64,000 bases of DNA from Peptoniphilaceae bacterium (GCA_030152565.1 JASLJE010000026.1:13769-77768), one strand, 5' to 3'. Counted from the stretch's first letter, positions 44,793 to 54,247 are shown. Numbers and translations are program-made. Notes: generated from the letters alone by a model not told the origin.

Positions 44793-45061
44793 TTTTCCAG
44801 TCCCCCTTATAGTAGATTAATTGTGAAAACAATTTCCCTTGAATAGTTTATTACAATTAATATATTTTTTTATGTTATATTATTAATTATATATTATTTT
44901 AATCTAAGACTCAAATTTAAAGATTTATTTAAATCTATGTAATAGCCTACTTCTTTATTAGTTTTTATTTTAACTAATTAATATTATTTTCATATTTATA
45001 TTATACCATCTTTTGCAATCGTTTTCTCTATGGTAAAGAAAAAACTGAGTTAAACTCAGTT
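44793..45061. other. AT-rich intergenic region before the EF-G-like gene
   Basis: About 200 bases of very AT-rich 5' leader follow the promoter at 45000-45008. No reading frame, riboswitch consensus or strong hairpin was seen in it. Confidence 0.5.
45000..45027 (-). promoter_or_regulatory. Extended -10 promoter with cre-like operator, EF-G-like gene
   Basis: On the minus strand TGGTATAAT (45000-45008) is an extended -10. Just upstream, AGAAAACGATTGCA (45014-45027) matches the catabolite-responsive element with one mismatch, and closely resembles the site at the nan promoter. Confidence 0.6.
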
Positions 45062-45063
45062 TT
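45036..45063 (-). terminator. Terminator of the nan operon
   Basis: AAACTGAGT, TAA loop and its complement form a 9-bp stem overlapping the nanA stop; the minus strand continues TTTTTCTTTA. Confidence 0.85.
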
Positions 45064-45994
45064 ATTCTTCAATTGCATTTAAAAGCATACAATCATTTTC
45101 ATCATATTTTTCTTTGATTTTTAAGAGAACACTCTTATAGCTGGTTATTTCTTCTTCTGTCAAAGGTTTGAAAGGTCTTCTAACCTCACCCATGTCCTTG
45201 CCCATCCACTTTAAGCCCAACTTAATAGTTGAGTAGTAGTCATATTGTAGGGAGGCCATAATAATATCAACAGCCAACTCTTGGTATCTCTTAGCTAAGT
45301 TTACATCTTCTTTTTCCATAGCTTCATAAAGGTTTATAAAGACATCTGGAAGCATGGAATAAAATGAACCTATAAGGCCATCTGCATGATGTAAAAGACC
45401 TGATATGGCCATTTCATCTGAACCAGAGTAAACCTTAAAGTCCTCTCCCAACCTATCCTTGATCATTTGTATTTCAAAATGGGATATGGCTGTGTATTTT
45501 ATTCCCTTAACATTTTCTATTTCTGCCAATCTATAGATCATATCAATGCCCATTAGGCCTGCTAGCGGAACATTGTATACAATCATAGGTAAAGGGGTAG
45601 ACTCTGAAATATCCTTGTAGTATTGATAGATACTGTCATTGTCAAAAGTCCAATAAAACGGAGGTACGCTGGATATAGCATCTGCACCGGCTTCATATGC
45701 ATGTTGTGCTAGATCAACGCTTAATTTTGTGGCTATAGCGCCAACGTGAACTATTACAGGAATTCTTCCTGCCACTTGATCACAAACTATTTCTGTAAGT
45801 CTTTTTCTTTCATCTAAAGACATTAAAAAGCCTTCCCCTGTACTACCACCAATATATAATCCATTGACCCTATTTTCTATTAAGAAGTCAATCAATTCTC
45901 TAGTCTTTTTTTCATCTAAGTTTTCATCTTTATCAAAAGGTGTTACCATAGCTGGAATTACACCCTTAATATCTTTTATATCAAAATTTGCCAT
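45062..45994 (-). CDS. nanA: N-acetylneuraminate lyase
   Basis: Aldolase that splits N-acetylneuraminate into pyruvate and N-acetylmannosamine. The 310-residue TIM-barrel protein shows the substrate loop GGSTGEGF, YNVPLAG and the Schiff-base Lys in VKGIKYTA, typical of NanA in the DHDPS family. It is the last gene of the operon that starts at nanE, placed after the ABC importer, so substrate uptake and cleavage are expressed together. The tightly linked nanE and nanK support sialic acid over other DHDPS-family reactions. Confidence 0.9.
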   Translation of the reverse strand: MANFDIKDIKGVIPAMVTPFDKDENLDEKKTRELIDFLIENRVNGLYIGGSTGEGFLMSLDERKRLTEIVCDQVAGRIPVIVHVGAIATKLSVDLAQHAYEAGADAISSVPPFYWTFDNDSIYQYYKDISESTPLPMIVYNVPLAGLMGIDMIYRLAEIENVKGIKYTAISHFEIQMIKDRLGEDFKVYSGSDEMAISGLLHHADGLIGSFYSMLPDVFINLYEAMEKEDVNLAKRYQELAVDIIMASLQYDYYSTIKLGLKWMGKDMGEVRRPFKPLTEEEITSYKSVLLKIKEKYDENDCMLLNAIEE

Positions 45995-46006
45995 ATTTCC
46001 TCCTAT

Positions 46007-46999
46007 CTAATCATATAGATGGCATGAAACCATATGATCATTTCCCATGTCCTTAATTTGTGGAGTTACCTTTTTACATATATCCATTGCTTTTTTACAT
46101 CTGGTATGGAAGGGGCAACCACTCGGTTTATTTATAGGTGATGGCACATCTCCCTCCAAGACTATCCTATCCTTACTAGCTCCTACAACCGGTATTGGAA
46201 TGGCTGAAAGTAGGGCTTCTGTATAGGGATGTAATGGATTTTTATATAATTCCTCACTTGGTGAAATCTCCACTATATTTCCCAAGTACATAACTATTAT
46301 TCTATCGCTTATGTATTCTACTACAGATAAATCATGGGCTATAAATATATAGGTAAGATTTAACTGTTTTTGAATTTCCTGCATCAAGTTTAAAACCTGG
46401 GCCTGGATAGATACGTCCAAGGCCGATACCGGCTCATCTAATACTACCACTTCAGGTCCTACTGATAAAGCTCTAGCAATACATAATCTCTGTCTTTGGC
46501 CCCCTGAAAACTCATGGGGATATCTATAGATATATTCAGGCTGTAGGTTTACTGTCTTTAACCTATCAACCATAATTTCTTCTCTTTCTTCCTTGCTGGC
46601 ATAGCCATGGGCCTTTAAAGGCTCTTCAAAGGCATCGTAAACCTTCTTCATAGGGTTTAAAGAGCTGTAGGGATCTTGAAAGACCATTTGGACTTGCTTT
46701 CTAAATTGGAAAAGCTCATCCTTGTCAAACTTGGTTATGTCCTTCATTTCTCCATTCATATTAAACTTAACTTCTCCACCTGTAGGTCTTTGAAGCATCA
46801 TTATACTCTTGCCCAGGGTGGTCTTACCACAACCTGACTCTCCTACTATGCCCAGGGTCTCCCCTTTTTTTATAACAAAGGAAACATCGTCAACTGCCTT
46901 TACATCAGCAACTTTTTTCTTCTTGATAAAACCTTCATATATAGGGAAATAGGTCTGTAAATTATTTATCTCAAATATTATTTCATCTTTCTTATCCAT
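46007..46999 (-). CDS. Opp/Dpp-type ABC importer ATPase, F subunit
   Basis: A 330-residue ATPase with Walker [10 protein letters not shown], signature FSGGQRQR, Walker [13 protein letters not shown], and the C-terminal CPFHTRC segment whose Cys residues bind an Fe-S cluster in DppD/F-type proteins. Gene overlaps the other ATPase gene by eight bases. Homologous peptide importers use the same set, but the nan gene context points to sialic acid or a sialylated ligand. Confidence 0.9.
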   Translation of the reverse strand: MDKKDEIIFEINNLQTYFPIYEGFIKKKKVADVKAVDDVSFVIKKGETLGIVGESGCGKTTLGKSIMMLQRPTGGEVKFNMNGEMKDITKFDKDELFQFRKQVQMVFQDPYSSLNPMKKVYDAFEEPLKAHGYASKEEREEIMVDRLKTVNLQPEYIYRYPHEFSGGQRQRLCIARALSVGPEVVVLDEPVSALDVSIQAQVLNLMQEIQKQLNLTYIFIAHDLSVVEYISDRIIVMYLGNIVEISPSEELYKNPLHPYTEALLSAIPIPVVGASKDRIVLEGDVPSPINKPSGCPFHTRCKKAMDICKKVTPQIKDMGNDHMVSCHLYD

Positions 47000-48002
47000 T
47001 TTCCCTCTCCTTCCTATCTTCTAGTAATAGGCATCTGGCTACGTGACTGCCAGCTATTTCATATAGGGGTATGTCCCCTGCCAAACACTCAGGACTGGCA
47101 TATTGACACCTATTGGCAAACTCACATCCTCTTACATAGTCCTTAGGGTCTGGAGTTTCTCCTGGTATGGTGGCAAGTTTTTGGTTCTTGGCCATGCCTG
47201 GTACTGGAACTGATCTTAACAAGGCCTTAGTATAAGGATGGCTAGGACTTTCAAATACGTCTTTAACATCTCCATACTCTATCACCCTACCCATGTACAT
47301 AACTGCTACCTGGTCTGCCACTTCTGCTACCAGGCCCATATTGTGGGTAATCAGGATAACAGACTTGTTGTCCTTGTCCCTCATGTCCTTCATAAGGTCC
47401 ATGATTTGTGCCTGGATGGTAACATCTAGGGCTGTTGTAGGCTCATCGGCTATAAGCAGGTTAGGATTGTTAACCATGGCTATAGCTATCATTACCCTTT
47501 GCTTCATACCACCTGAGAATTGGTGGGGATAGTCGTCAAATCTCTTGGCTGGCTCTGGTATTCCCAGTTTGGCCAACATTTCTATTCCTATTTTTCTAGC
47601 TTCCTTCTTGGATACCTTCCTATGTTGTAGGATGTTTTCCATGATTTGGTTACCCACTGTATAAACAGGGTTTAGTGACTGCATAGGATCTTGGAAGATC
47701 ATGCCTATTTCACTTCCCCTTAGGGCCCTCATCTCCTTGCCATATGGTTTCATACTGGTTAGGTCTAGGACCTTACCATCTGATCTTTCAAACATGGAGC
47801 TACCACTGGTAATACTTCCATTTTTAGGTAGAAGGTTTATAATGCTGTGAACAGTAACTGACTTACCGCAGCCTGACTCTCCTACTATGGCTAGGATTTT
47901 TCCCTTCTTAACATCAAAGGAAACATTCTTTACTATTCTTATTTTTTCTTTTCCCACAGCAAACTCTGTGCTGATATCTCTAATCTCTAATATATTATCC
48001 AT
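46992..48002 (-). CDS. Opp/Dpp-type ABC importer ATPase, D subunit
   Basis: A 336-residue ATPase with Walker A GESGCGKSV, signature FSGGMKQRV, Walker B LLIADEPTTALD and the C-terminal Cys-rich GCEFANRC segment. The start at 48002 follows AGGAGATGAAA and removes two codons. It pairs with the downstream ATPase to power the importer whose permeases lie just upstream. Confidence 0.9.
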   Translation of the reverse strand: MDNILEIRDISTEFAVGKEKIRIVKNVSFDVKKGKILAIVGESGCGKSVTVHSIINLLPKNGSITSGSSMFERSDGKVLDLTSMKPYGKEMRALRGSEIGMIFQDPMQSLNPVYTVGNQIMENILQHRKVSKKEARKIGIEMLAKLGIPEPAKRFDDYPHQFSGGMKQRVMIAIAMVNNPNLLIADEPTTALDVTIQAQIMDLMKDMRDKDNKSVILITHNMGLVAEVADQVAVMYMGRVIEYGDVKDVFESPSHPYTKALLRSVPVPGMAKNQKLATIPGETPDPKDYVRGCEFANRCQYASPECLAGDIPLYEIAGSHVARCLLLEDRKERENG

Positions 48003-48011
48003 TTTCATCTC

Positions 48012-48887
48012 CTAGTTCTTAGGGTCTAACACATCTCTTAAACCGTCCCCAAAGAAGTTTACACTCATGACAAATATTGAAATTATGGCTCCTGGTATAA
48101 CCCACAACCACCATTGATTTTCAATAACTGTTATATTTTTAGCTCCGTTAAGAATTGTTCCCCAGGTAGGGACATTTGTTGGAACTCCCAGTCCTAAGAA
48201 GGATAAGCTGGTTTCTTCTAATATGAAAAAGGCCACATTTATGGTAGTAGCAACTATTATAGGACTTAAGGTATTGGGAAGGATTTGCCTAAACATGATG
48301 GCACTATCCGAAATACCAAAGGCCTTATTAACTTCCACATAGGTTTCTTCTCTAAGTCTTAATACTTCATTTCTAACTATTCTAAATACTGTCATCCAAC
48401 CTGTCATGGTAAAGACTAGTATCATATTTTTTACTCCAGGTCCCAGGATGGTTACCAAAACCATAACCAGGATGGTCATAGGAAATGTTTGGATAATTTC
48501 TGATAGTCTTACCAGTAAAACATCTATCCATCCCCTAAAATATCCAGCCAAAAGGCCAAATATAGTTCCTAAAATTGAGGTAGTAATAGCACTGATAACC
48601 CCTATAAAGATGGAAATTCTTCCTCCATATAAAAGTCTGGCATATACATCCCTGCCTATACTGTCTGTTCCAAATAAGTGTCCATTTCCTGGAGCCTTAT
48701 TGATCATAGCCATGTCTATAGCATTGGGATCATACTTGGTTAAAACAGGGGCAAAAATCGCCATCAAAGTCATAAGTAAAACTATAACTAGTCCTATCAA
48801 GGCCAGCTTATTACTAAGCATCTTTTGCCATGATCTCTTGGCCAGAGATGACCTATTTTTATTTTTCTCTAAAGATAAATCTGTCAT
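48012..48887 (-). CDS. Opp/Dpp-type ABC importer permease, C subunit
   Basis: A 291-residue permease with an N-terminal cytoplasmic tail, a first membrane helix (LALIGLVIVLLMTLMAIF) and the EAA loop region DSAIMFRQILPNTLSPIIV. LFGTDSIGRDVYARLLYG is the hallmark of DppC/OppC. It lies between the two ATPases and the B permease with gaps below ten bases, so a single transcript is likely. Confidence 0.9.
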   Translation of the reverse strand: MTDLSLEKNKNRSSLAKRSWQKMLSNKLALIGLVIVLLMTLMAIFAPVLTKYDPNAIDMAMINKAPGNGHLFGTDSIGRDVYARLLYGGRISIFIGVISAITTSILGTIFGLLAGYFRGWIDVLLVRLSEIIQTFPMTILVMVLVTILGPGVKNMILVFTMTGWMTVFRIVRNEVLRLREETYVEVNKAFGISDSAIMFRQILPNTLSPIIVATTINVAFFILEETSLSFLGLGVPTNVPTWGTILNGAKNITVIENQWWLWVIPGAIISIFVMSVNFFGDGLRDVLDPKN

Positions 48888-48896
48888 TTCTACCTC

Positions 48897-49853
48897 CTAA
48901 GCATCTAATCTAACACGAGGATCTAGGACTGCACTAAGAACATCTACTAGAAAACTCACTGTCAACATGACTACCGCCAATAAAAGGGTGGTAACCATGA
49001 TTACTGGATAGTCTCCTGAAGTAACTGCCCCCATTAAGGTGGAGCCAATTCCCGGCCAGTTAAATACTGTCTCTATAACTACTGAACCGCCTATAAGTCC
49101 TGGGATTCTAAATAAGATTGTAACCAAGATAGGTCCCATGGAATTTCTAAAGGCGTGCTTTATGTATACTTTTCTTTCTGGTATTCCCTTACTCCTAGCA
49201 GTTTTAACATATTCCTTATTAATTACATCTAACATGGAGTTACGTGTATATCTTAAAACCGTTGCAATCATCCCCAAGGATAGAGCTGTTGCTGGTAGTA
49301 TGATGGCTTTAAAATTAGCCCAAAAACCAGTTTGACCATATAAATTTCTACCACCTGCAGGAAGAAGTTTTAACTTTAGTGCAAATATCGTTATCAATAT
49401 CATACCAAATAAAAATTGTGGAATAGACTGTCCTAGAACACCTATTATTCTTCCCAAATAGTCAATGACTCCATTTTGATTTACTGCTGCCAGTATCCCC
49501 AAGACTATACCTAGAACTGATGATATGACTAGGGCTACTACAGCTAATTGCAATGTAGCAGGTAATTTTTGTGCCAATATTTCTTTAATGGACTGGCCAT
49601 TTAATATACTATAGCCAAAGTCTCCCTTTAAGATATTTCCTATCCAATTTCCATATTGAACTATTAAGGGATCATTTAGACCGTGTTTTTCCCTCAAGGC
49701 CTCTTTAATAGCTGGGTCTTGTGAAGCTTCTGGCGGTACCAAATAGTTGATTGGATCAATTGGCATAGCCTGTAGTGCGAAAAATATTAACAGTGATATT
49801 ATCAAGAGCATTGGGATCATTAATAATAATTTTTTACCTATAAACTTTAACAC
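48897..49853 (-). CDS. Opp/Dpp-type ABC importer permease, B subunit
   Basis: A 318-residue permease with six helices and the DppB/OppB signatures GLNDPLIVQYGNWIGNILKG and the EAA-like segment YIKHAFRNSMGPILV. The start codon is GTG, ending at 49853, with AGGGGTAAC before it. The gene is 56 bases after the binding-protein gene. Confidence 0.9.
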   Translation of the reverse strand: MLKFIGKKLLLMIPMLLIISLLIFFALQAMPIDPINYLVPPEASQDPAIKEALREKHGLNDPLIVQYGNWIGNILKGDFGYSILNGQSIKEILAQKLPATLQLAVVALVISSVLGIVLGILAAVNQNGVIDYLGRIIGVLGQSIPQFLFGMILITIFALKLKLLPAGGRNLYGQTGFWANFKAIILPATALSLGMIATVLRYTRNSMLDVINKEYVKTARSKGIPERKVYIKHAFRNSMGPILVTILFRIPGLIGGSVVIETVFNWPGIGSTLMGAVTSGDYPVIMVTTLLLAVVMLTVSFLVDVLSAVLDPRVRLDA

Positions 49854-49909
49854 TTGTTACCCCTTTCATTAATACAAGCAATGGGACAAAAGCCCCATTG
49901 CCATGTATC

Positions 49910-51598
49910 CTATTTCATTTCCCAATTTTCAAATCCCATGTCATATGCAAACCAAGGATTACCAAAAGTAGCACCCTTAGTGTCAACTCTTTCACCATTA
50001 GTAAAGATCATATTCTTTAACATGAAAACTGGCATTTTACTTAATTCTGTTTCTTCTATTGCTTGTAATTCTTTTAAGATTTCAGCTTTTTTAGCTTCAT
50101 CTGATTCTTGTAATAATTTGTTGTATAAGTCGTCAAACTTACCTTCAGCTCCTATTAATTTAGGGAAGTTACCGTGAGTTGATGAATATTCACCATACCA
50201 TTCGTCGTAACCAAATGCTGATAGTCCCTTAAGAGCTATATCGTAATTTCTAATATCAAATAATTCTTGAGTAGCATCCCCTGCGAATTTTTGAACGTTT
50301 ACATTGATTCCTACTGCTGCTAGGTTAGCTGCTATAGAGTTGTAAAGGTCAACTGATGATTGGTCAGCCATATAGTATCTAAATTCTAAGGTTTGGCTAG
50401 TGTCATATTTGATTTCTTCTAATAATTCTTTTGCCTTTTCAGGATTGTATTCAAATTTATTGATCTTGTCATTGTAGTTCTTTTCATCTCTAGCTGGTAT
50501 TCCTAATGAAGCAACTTCTGCTATTTCTGGGAATAAGTTAGTAGCTAGGTTTTCTCTGTCTATTGCATAGTAGATAGCTTCTCTAAACTTAGGGTCTTTT
50601 AAAGCTTCATTTGCAGGTCTAGTTTCATTTCCTTCAAAGTTGAATACTAGGTAGTAGTAGAATAAAGTGTCTACTGCTTGTTTGTCCCAAGCTGGATTTT
50701 CACTTACCTTAGTGATTTCTACTGGAACCTTAGAGTTGAAGAAGTCTGCTTGACCGTCAACTACTGCGTTTAATTTACTTTCTGATGGAACTATGTTTAC
50801 TACAACCTTTTCTATCTTAGGAGCTTCTCCTTCATAGTTTTCGTTAGGTACTAGGGTAATATAAGAATCTGTAACTATTTCTTCAACCTTGTACATACCG
50901 TTTGTAATAGGGTTTTTCCAAAAGTCTGCTGTATGGTATTCTACCATGTCAACGCCTTCAAAACCGTGTCTTGGTAAGATAGCAAATTGTGAAAGGATAT
51001 TGATCATGTTACCTACTGGTTGAGTTAATTTAATAGTTAATTTATTTCCGTCAACTTCTATACCAGCTACTTGATCAGCCTTGCCGTCCTTGTATTCTTT
51101 AACGCCTTCGATTTGGTTAAAGGCTGCAGAGTAAATACCATTTACCTTAGCTCCCTTTAAGGCACCTTCGATAGAGAATTTAACGTCATCTGCTGTTAAG
51201 TCTTTTCCATCTGACCATTTAAGTCCATCTTTAAGAACGAATTCATAACTAAGTCCATCTTCTGCCATCTTATGTTCAGCAACCAAATCAGGATTGAATT
51301 CTGTAAGTTCTGGGTTGGCCTTGAATAAACCTCTAAAGGAAATAACCTTGTATAGGTCCCCTCTGTTCCACCATGGTGTATCAAAGTTTGTACCTTCACC
51401 TTGTTTGTCAAAAACAGTATAAAGGGCTTTTTCTTCGCCATCTTCCTTGTTTTCTTCAGGTTTTTCTTCAGGTTTTTGTTCAGCTGATTCTTCACCCTTA
51501 TTTTCTTCAGGTTTTTCCTCAGGCTTTTGTCCGCCACAAGCTGTTAACACTAGTACTAGGGCTAACAATAATGCGATAAGTGATTTACGTTTGTTCAT
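49910..51598 (-). CDS. Family 5 extracellular solute-binding lipoprotein (putative sialic acid binding)
   Basis: A 562-residue lipoprotein, signal LLLALVLVLTACGG with lipobox Cys, then a Glu/Pro/Lys linker and an SBP family 5 domain (DLTADDVKFSIEGAL and the later AIYYAIDRENLA region). The linker is a short tandem repeat based on QKPEEKPEENK, which probably acts as a flexible tether. Most family 5 proteins bind peptides, but SatA of Haemophilus ducreyi shows that the Opp/Dpp type can serve sialic acid; location between nanE and nanA supports this by inference. Confidence 0.85.
   Translation of the reverse strand: MNKRKSLIALLLALVLVLTACGGQKPEEKPEENKGEESAEQKPEEKPEENKEDGEEKALYTVFDKQGEGTNFDTPWWNRGDLYKVISFRGLFKANPELTEFNPDLVAEHKMAEDGLSYEFVLKDGLKWSDGKDLTADDVKFSIEGALKGAKVNGIYSAAFNQIEGVKEYKDGKADQVAGIEVDGNKLTIKLTQPVGNMINILSQFAILPRHGFEGVDMVEYHTADFWKNPITNGMYKVEEIVTDSYITLVPNENYEGEAPKIEKVVVNIVPSESKLNAVVDGQADFFNSKVPVEITKVSENPAWDKQAVDTLFYYYLVFNFEGNETRPANEALKDPKFREAIYYAIDRENLATNLFPEIAEVASLGIPARDEKNYNDKINKFEYNPEKAKELLEEIKYDTSQTLEFRYYMADQSSVDLYNSIAANLAAVGINVNVQKFAGDATQELFDIRNYDIALKGLSAFGYDEWYGEYSSTHGNFPKLIGAEGKFDDLYNKLLQESDEAKKAEILKELQAIEETELSKMPVFMLKNMIFTNGERVDTKGATFGNPWFAYDMGFENWEMK
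51445..51535 (-). repeat. Tandem repeat in the binding-protein linker
   Basis: Two copies of about 33 bases coding QKPEEKPEENK, separated by coding for GEESAE, with further short AGAAAAACC-type repeats inside each. Copy number could vary by slippage. Confidence 0.65.
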
Positions 51599-51607
51599 TA
51601 CATCCTC

Positions 51608-52306
51608 CTATATTTTATTAATTTCTTTTATAAACCTTTCTGCTATTTGTTGAGGTCTAGTTATAGCTCCACCTACAACTACTGCAAAAGCTCCCTCTTC
51701 CAACATCCTTTTAGCATCTTCGGGCTTAACTACTTGTCCCTCAGCTATAATAGGTACTTCTATGTTTTGACTTAGTTTTCTTACCAGGTCAAAGTTTGGA
51801 GCTGGTGCATCCTTGGACTCTTCTGTATATCCACTCAAGGTAGTTCCTACAAAATCAAACCCTAGTCTGGCTGCCCTTAGGCCTTCCTCATAGGTGGCTA
51901 TGTCTGCCATCAGTAATTGATTTGGATACTTTTCCTTGATTTCGTTTACATATTCTTCTAAACTTCTATCGTCATATCTCTTTCTGCAAGTTGCATCTAG
52001 GGCTATTATATCCACTCCTGTATCTACCAGAGCATCAATTTCATTCATTGATACAGTTATGTACTGGTCAGTGTTGGGATAGTCTTTTTTTATTATCCCT
52101 ATAATTGGCAGATCTATTTTTTCCTTAATCTCCCTAATGTCCCTTACAGAGTTGGCCCTAATTCCTACTGCTCCTGCCCTTCTAGCCGCTTCTGCAAATA
52201 GGGGCATGACGCCACCTTCTTCACAAAACATAGGCTCTTCAGGAAGAGCTTGACAGGATACTATCAGACCCTTTTCTATCTTTTTCAATATCTCTTCTTT
52301 GCTCAA
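51608..52306 (-). CDS. nanE: N-acetylmannosamine-6-phosphate 2-epimerase
   Basis: Converts N-acetylmannosamine-6-phosphate to N-acetylglucosamine-6-phosphate in sialic acid catabolism. The 232-residue TIM barrel shows VSCQALPEEP, RAGAVGIRANSV, IIALDATCRKR, TTLSGYT and PIIAEGQV, all typical. The start is TTG with GAGGTGATTTC before it. First gene of the operon, behind a good promoter. Confidence 0.94.
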   Translation of the reverse strand: MSKEEILKKIEKGLIVSCQALPEEPMFCEEGGVMPLFAEAARRAGAVGIRANSVRDIREIKEKIDLPIIGIIKKDYPNTDQYITVSMNEIDALVDTGVDIIALDATCRKRYDDRSLEEYVNEIKEKYPNQLLMADIATYEEGLRAARLGFDFVGTTLSGYTEESKDAPAPNFDLVRKLSQNIEVPIIAEGQVVKPEDAKRMLEEGAFAVVVGGAITRPQQIAERFIKEINKI

Positions 52307-52381
52307 GAAATCACCTCTTACTATTCGTTTGGATTTTTGCTCCTTTATTTAAGCGCTTTTTGGAGTTTCTCTTCATTTTTA

Positions 52382-52418
52382 ATTATAGCATAGAAAAATA
52401 ATATTGCAAACGGTTTCC
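52382..52418 (-). promoter_or_regulatory. nan operon promoter overlapped by a cre-like operator
   Basis: On the minus strand TTGCAA (52404-52409) and TATAAT (52382-52387) are 16 bases apart. GGAAACCGTTTGCA (52405-52418) covers the -35 and matches the cre consensus with one mismatch, so CcpA, or RpiR, could repress here. Confidence 0.7.
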
Positions 52419-52425
52419 TTTAAAA

Positions 52426-52455
52426 AGAAAAAAACTATAACTTACGCTATAGTTT
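52426..52455 (-). terminator. Terminator of the nanK-rpiR transcript
   Basis: AACTATA, seven-base loop and TATAGTT, followed by TTTTTTTC on the minus strand. It separates rpiR from the nanE promoter. Confidence 0.7.
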
Positions 52456-52456
52456 T

Positions 52457-53272
52457 CTACTCGATAGACTTGTCCATAATTGACTTGGCCACCTTGGTTT
52501 TCACTTCTAAAGCCTTTTCCTTGTCTCTTAAAGAATAGGCTGTTGTTAATATATCTATGACATAAAGTTGGGAGATTTTTGCACTTAAAGATCCCCCTTC
52601 CATGATGGATTCCTTTCTGGCTGTTGTAAAAACTAAATCTGACAACTTGCCTATAGGGGAAAGAGGGTAGTTGGTAATGGACACTATAAAGACCCCATTT
52701 TCCTTGGCTATACTAAGGGCATCATAAATATCCTTGGTAGTTCCCGATAAACTAAAGGCTAGAATCAAGCTGTCCTTATGGGCTATGGCTGAATTCATGG
52801 CCTGGTAGTGGGGATCTAGGATGGCCTTGGCGTCTATTCCCATCCTTAAAAAGCTGGCCTCTGCCTCCTTGGCAGCTATGCCACTGGCCCCAACCCCATA
52901 TATATACATCTTATTGCAGTCCAAGGCCTTTTGGGTAAAAAGATCCACCTTGTCGCCTTCAATTAATTTCATAGTCCTATTTATTATTTCTGTGTAGTTG
53001 GAGGCTATTTCATCCATGTAGTTGTCAAAACTTTCATATTTTACAGAAAAGTCTTCCTTGGCCAACTCCATCTTAAAGTCCTGGAAGCCTTGAAAGCCTA
53101 TCTTCTTACAAAACCTGATTACTGTGGCCTCACCCACTCCCACATCCTGGGTCATTTCTTGAAGGGACATGTAAATTACCCTTTCTCCAGCCTCCTTTAT
53201 ATAGTCGGCAACCTTTTTTTCAGACTTGGTCAAGTCCCTGTAATAACTATCTATTATGGCCAAACATCTCAT
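52457..53272 (-). CDS. RpiR/MurR family regulator of sialic acid genes (putative)
   Basis: A 271-residue regulator with an N-terminal RpiR helix-turn-helix (VGVGEATVIRFCKKIGFQGF) and a C-terminal SIS domain with GVGASGIAAKEAE and SLSGTTKD that binds phosphosugars, probably N-acetylmannosamine-6-phosphate here. Coding sequence overlaps nanK by 26 bases. The nanE promoter beside it is its likely target. Binding site not proven. Confidence 0.85.
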   Translation of the reverse strand: MRCLAIIDSYYRDLTKSEKKVADYIKEAGERVIYMSLQEMTQDVGVGEATVIRFCKKIGFQGFQDFKMELAKEDFSVKYESFDNYMDEIASNYTEIINRTMKLIEGDKVDLFTQKALDCNKMYIYGVGASGIAAKEAEASFLRMGIDAKAILDPHYQAMNSAIAHKDSLILAFSLSGTTKDIYDALSIAKENGVFIVSITNYPLSPIGKLSDLVFTTARKESIMEGGSLSAKISQLYVIDILTTAYSLRDKEKALEVKTKVAKSIMDKSIE

Positions 53273-54152
53273 GGTTTTCCTCTTTTCTCATCTGATAATA
53301 ATGATATAGGGCCCCATAGGTTCCGGCCAGGTTACCATTTTTAGCAAATCTTAAGTCCATGGCCTGTCTAGCTATAGCTATCATATACTTATCTAATTTC
53401 TCTTCTATTTTATCTCTTAAATACTCTTCCTGTTCCATAACCCCTCCTCCTAAAACTAGGATTCTAGGGTTAAGGATAAAGCTAATATTAGCTATGCCCC
53501 TAGCTAGATTGTCTATCATATAGTCTATTGATTCAATAGCCAAAGGATCTTTTTTCTTGGCCAAATCAAAAATTATCTTGCCATCAGCCTCTTCCTGGCC
53601 AGATTTTCCCCTATAATAGTTAACCAGGGCTGTTGTAGATGCTAGCTTTTGAAATTCCTTGCCATCAATATTTAAATACCCTACCTCACAGGCACTATTG
53701 GAGGCTCCATGGTAGATCTTTCCATCCTTGATAAAGGAGGCCCCTATACCAGTTCCTATGGCCAGGCATAAAATTAAATCCTCTCCCTTGGCTGCTCCAT
53801 TTAAGTATTCACTAAGGCCTGCACAGTTAACGTCGTTTTCAACCTGGCAGTCCAAATCATACTTGTCCCTAATGTGACTTTTCCAATTAAAGCCCTTGTA
53901 ATTAGGGATGGTAGAACCTGCGTGGACTATCTCTCCACTAACTACATCCACCACTCCAGCTGTAGATATGGCTATGCCCTCCACCTGGTGGTCTTTTCTC
54001 ACCTCTTCTATAATCTCATCTACATTTTTGACTATATAGGCCCCACCCAGGTGACCTTCTGATTTTTTCTTGCCTTCCATAATTAAATCATAACCATGGA
54101 AAATTCCGTATTTTATAAATGTTCCACCTATATCTAAAGCTAATAGTTTCAT
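53247..54152 (-). CDS. nanK: N-acetylmannosamine kinase, ROK family
   Basis: A 301-residue ROK kinase expected to phosphorylate N-acetylmannosamine, with LALDIGGTFIKYG, ENDVNCAGLSEYL and AIGTGIGASF motifs. The Cys-rich zinc motif (CxCGxxGC) of many ROK kinases is absent; the corresponding region reads ACEVGYLNIDGKEFQ. Start at 54152 follows AGGAGTTAAC and removes 13 codons. NanK identity rests on the adjacent nanE, nanA and RpiR. Confidence 0.85.
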   Translation of the reverse strand: MKLLALDIGGTFIKYGIFHGYDLIMEGKKKSEGHLGGAYIVKNVDEIIEEVRKDHQVEGIAISTAGVVDVVSGEIVHAGSTIPNYKGFNWKSHIRDKYDLDCQVENDVNCAGLSEYLNGAAKGEDLILCLAIGTGIGASFIKDGKIYHGASNSACEVGYLNIDGKEFQKLASTTALVNYYRGKSGQEEADGKIIFDLAKKKDPLAIESIDYMIDNLARGIANISFILNPRILVLGGGVMEQEEYLRDKIEEKLDKYMIAIARQAMDLRFAKNGNLAGTYGALYHYYQMRKEENHEMFGHNR

Positions 54153-54223
54153 AGTTAACTCCTTTTTATATTCTAATTTATAAAATAACACATATTTTAT
54201 TTTTTTCCAAATAATTCATTCCA

Positions 54224-54247
54224 TAAAAAAAGGCATCTAAGATGCCT
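54224..54247 (-). terminator. Terminator of protease paralogue A
   Basis: The minus strand reads AGGCATC, TTA loop, GATGCCT and TTTTTTTA. The stem covers the last codons of the gene. Confidence 0.8.

Noticed and set aside
48406..48900. 164-codon plus-strand frame across the importer permease gene
   Set aside because: It lies opposite a conserved DppC-like gene; its hydrophobic composition mirrors the membrane helices on the other strand.
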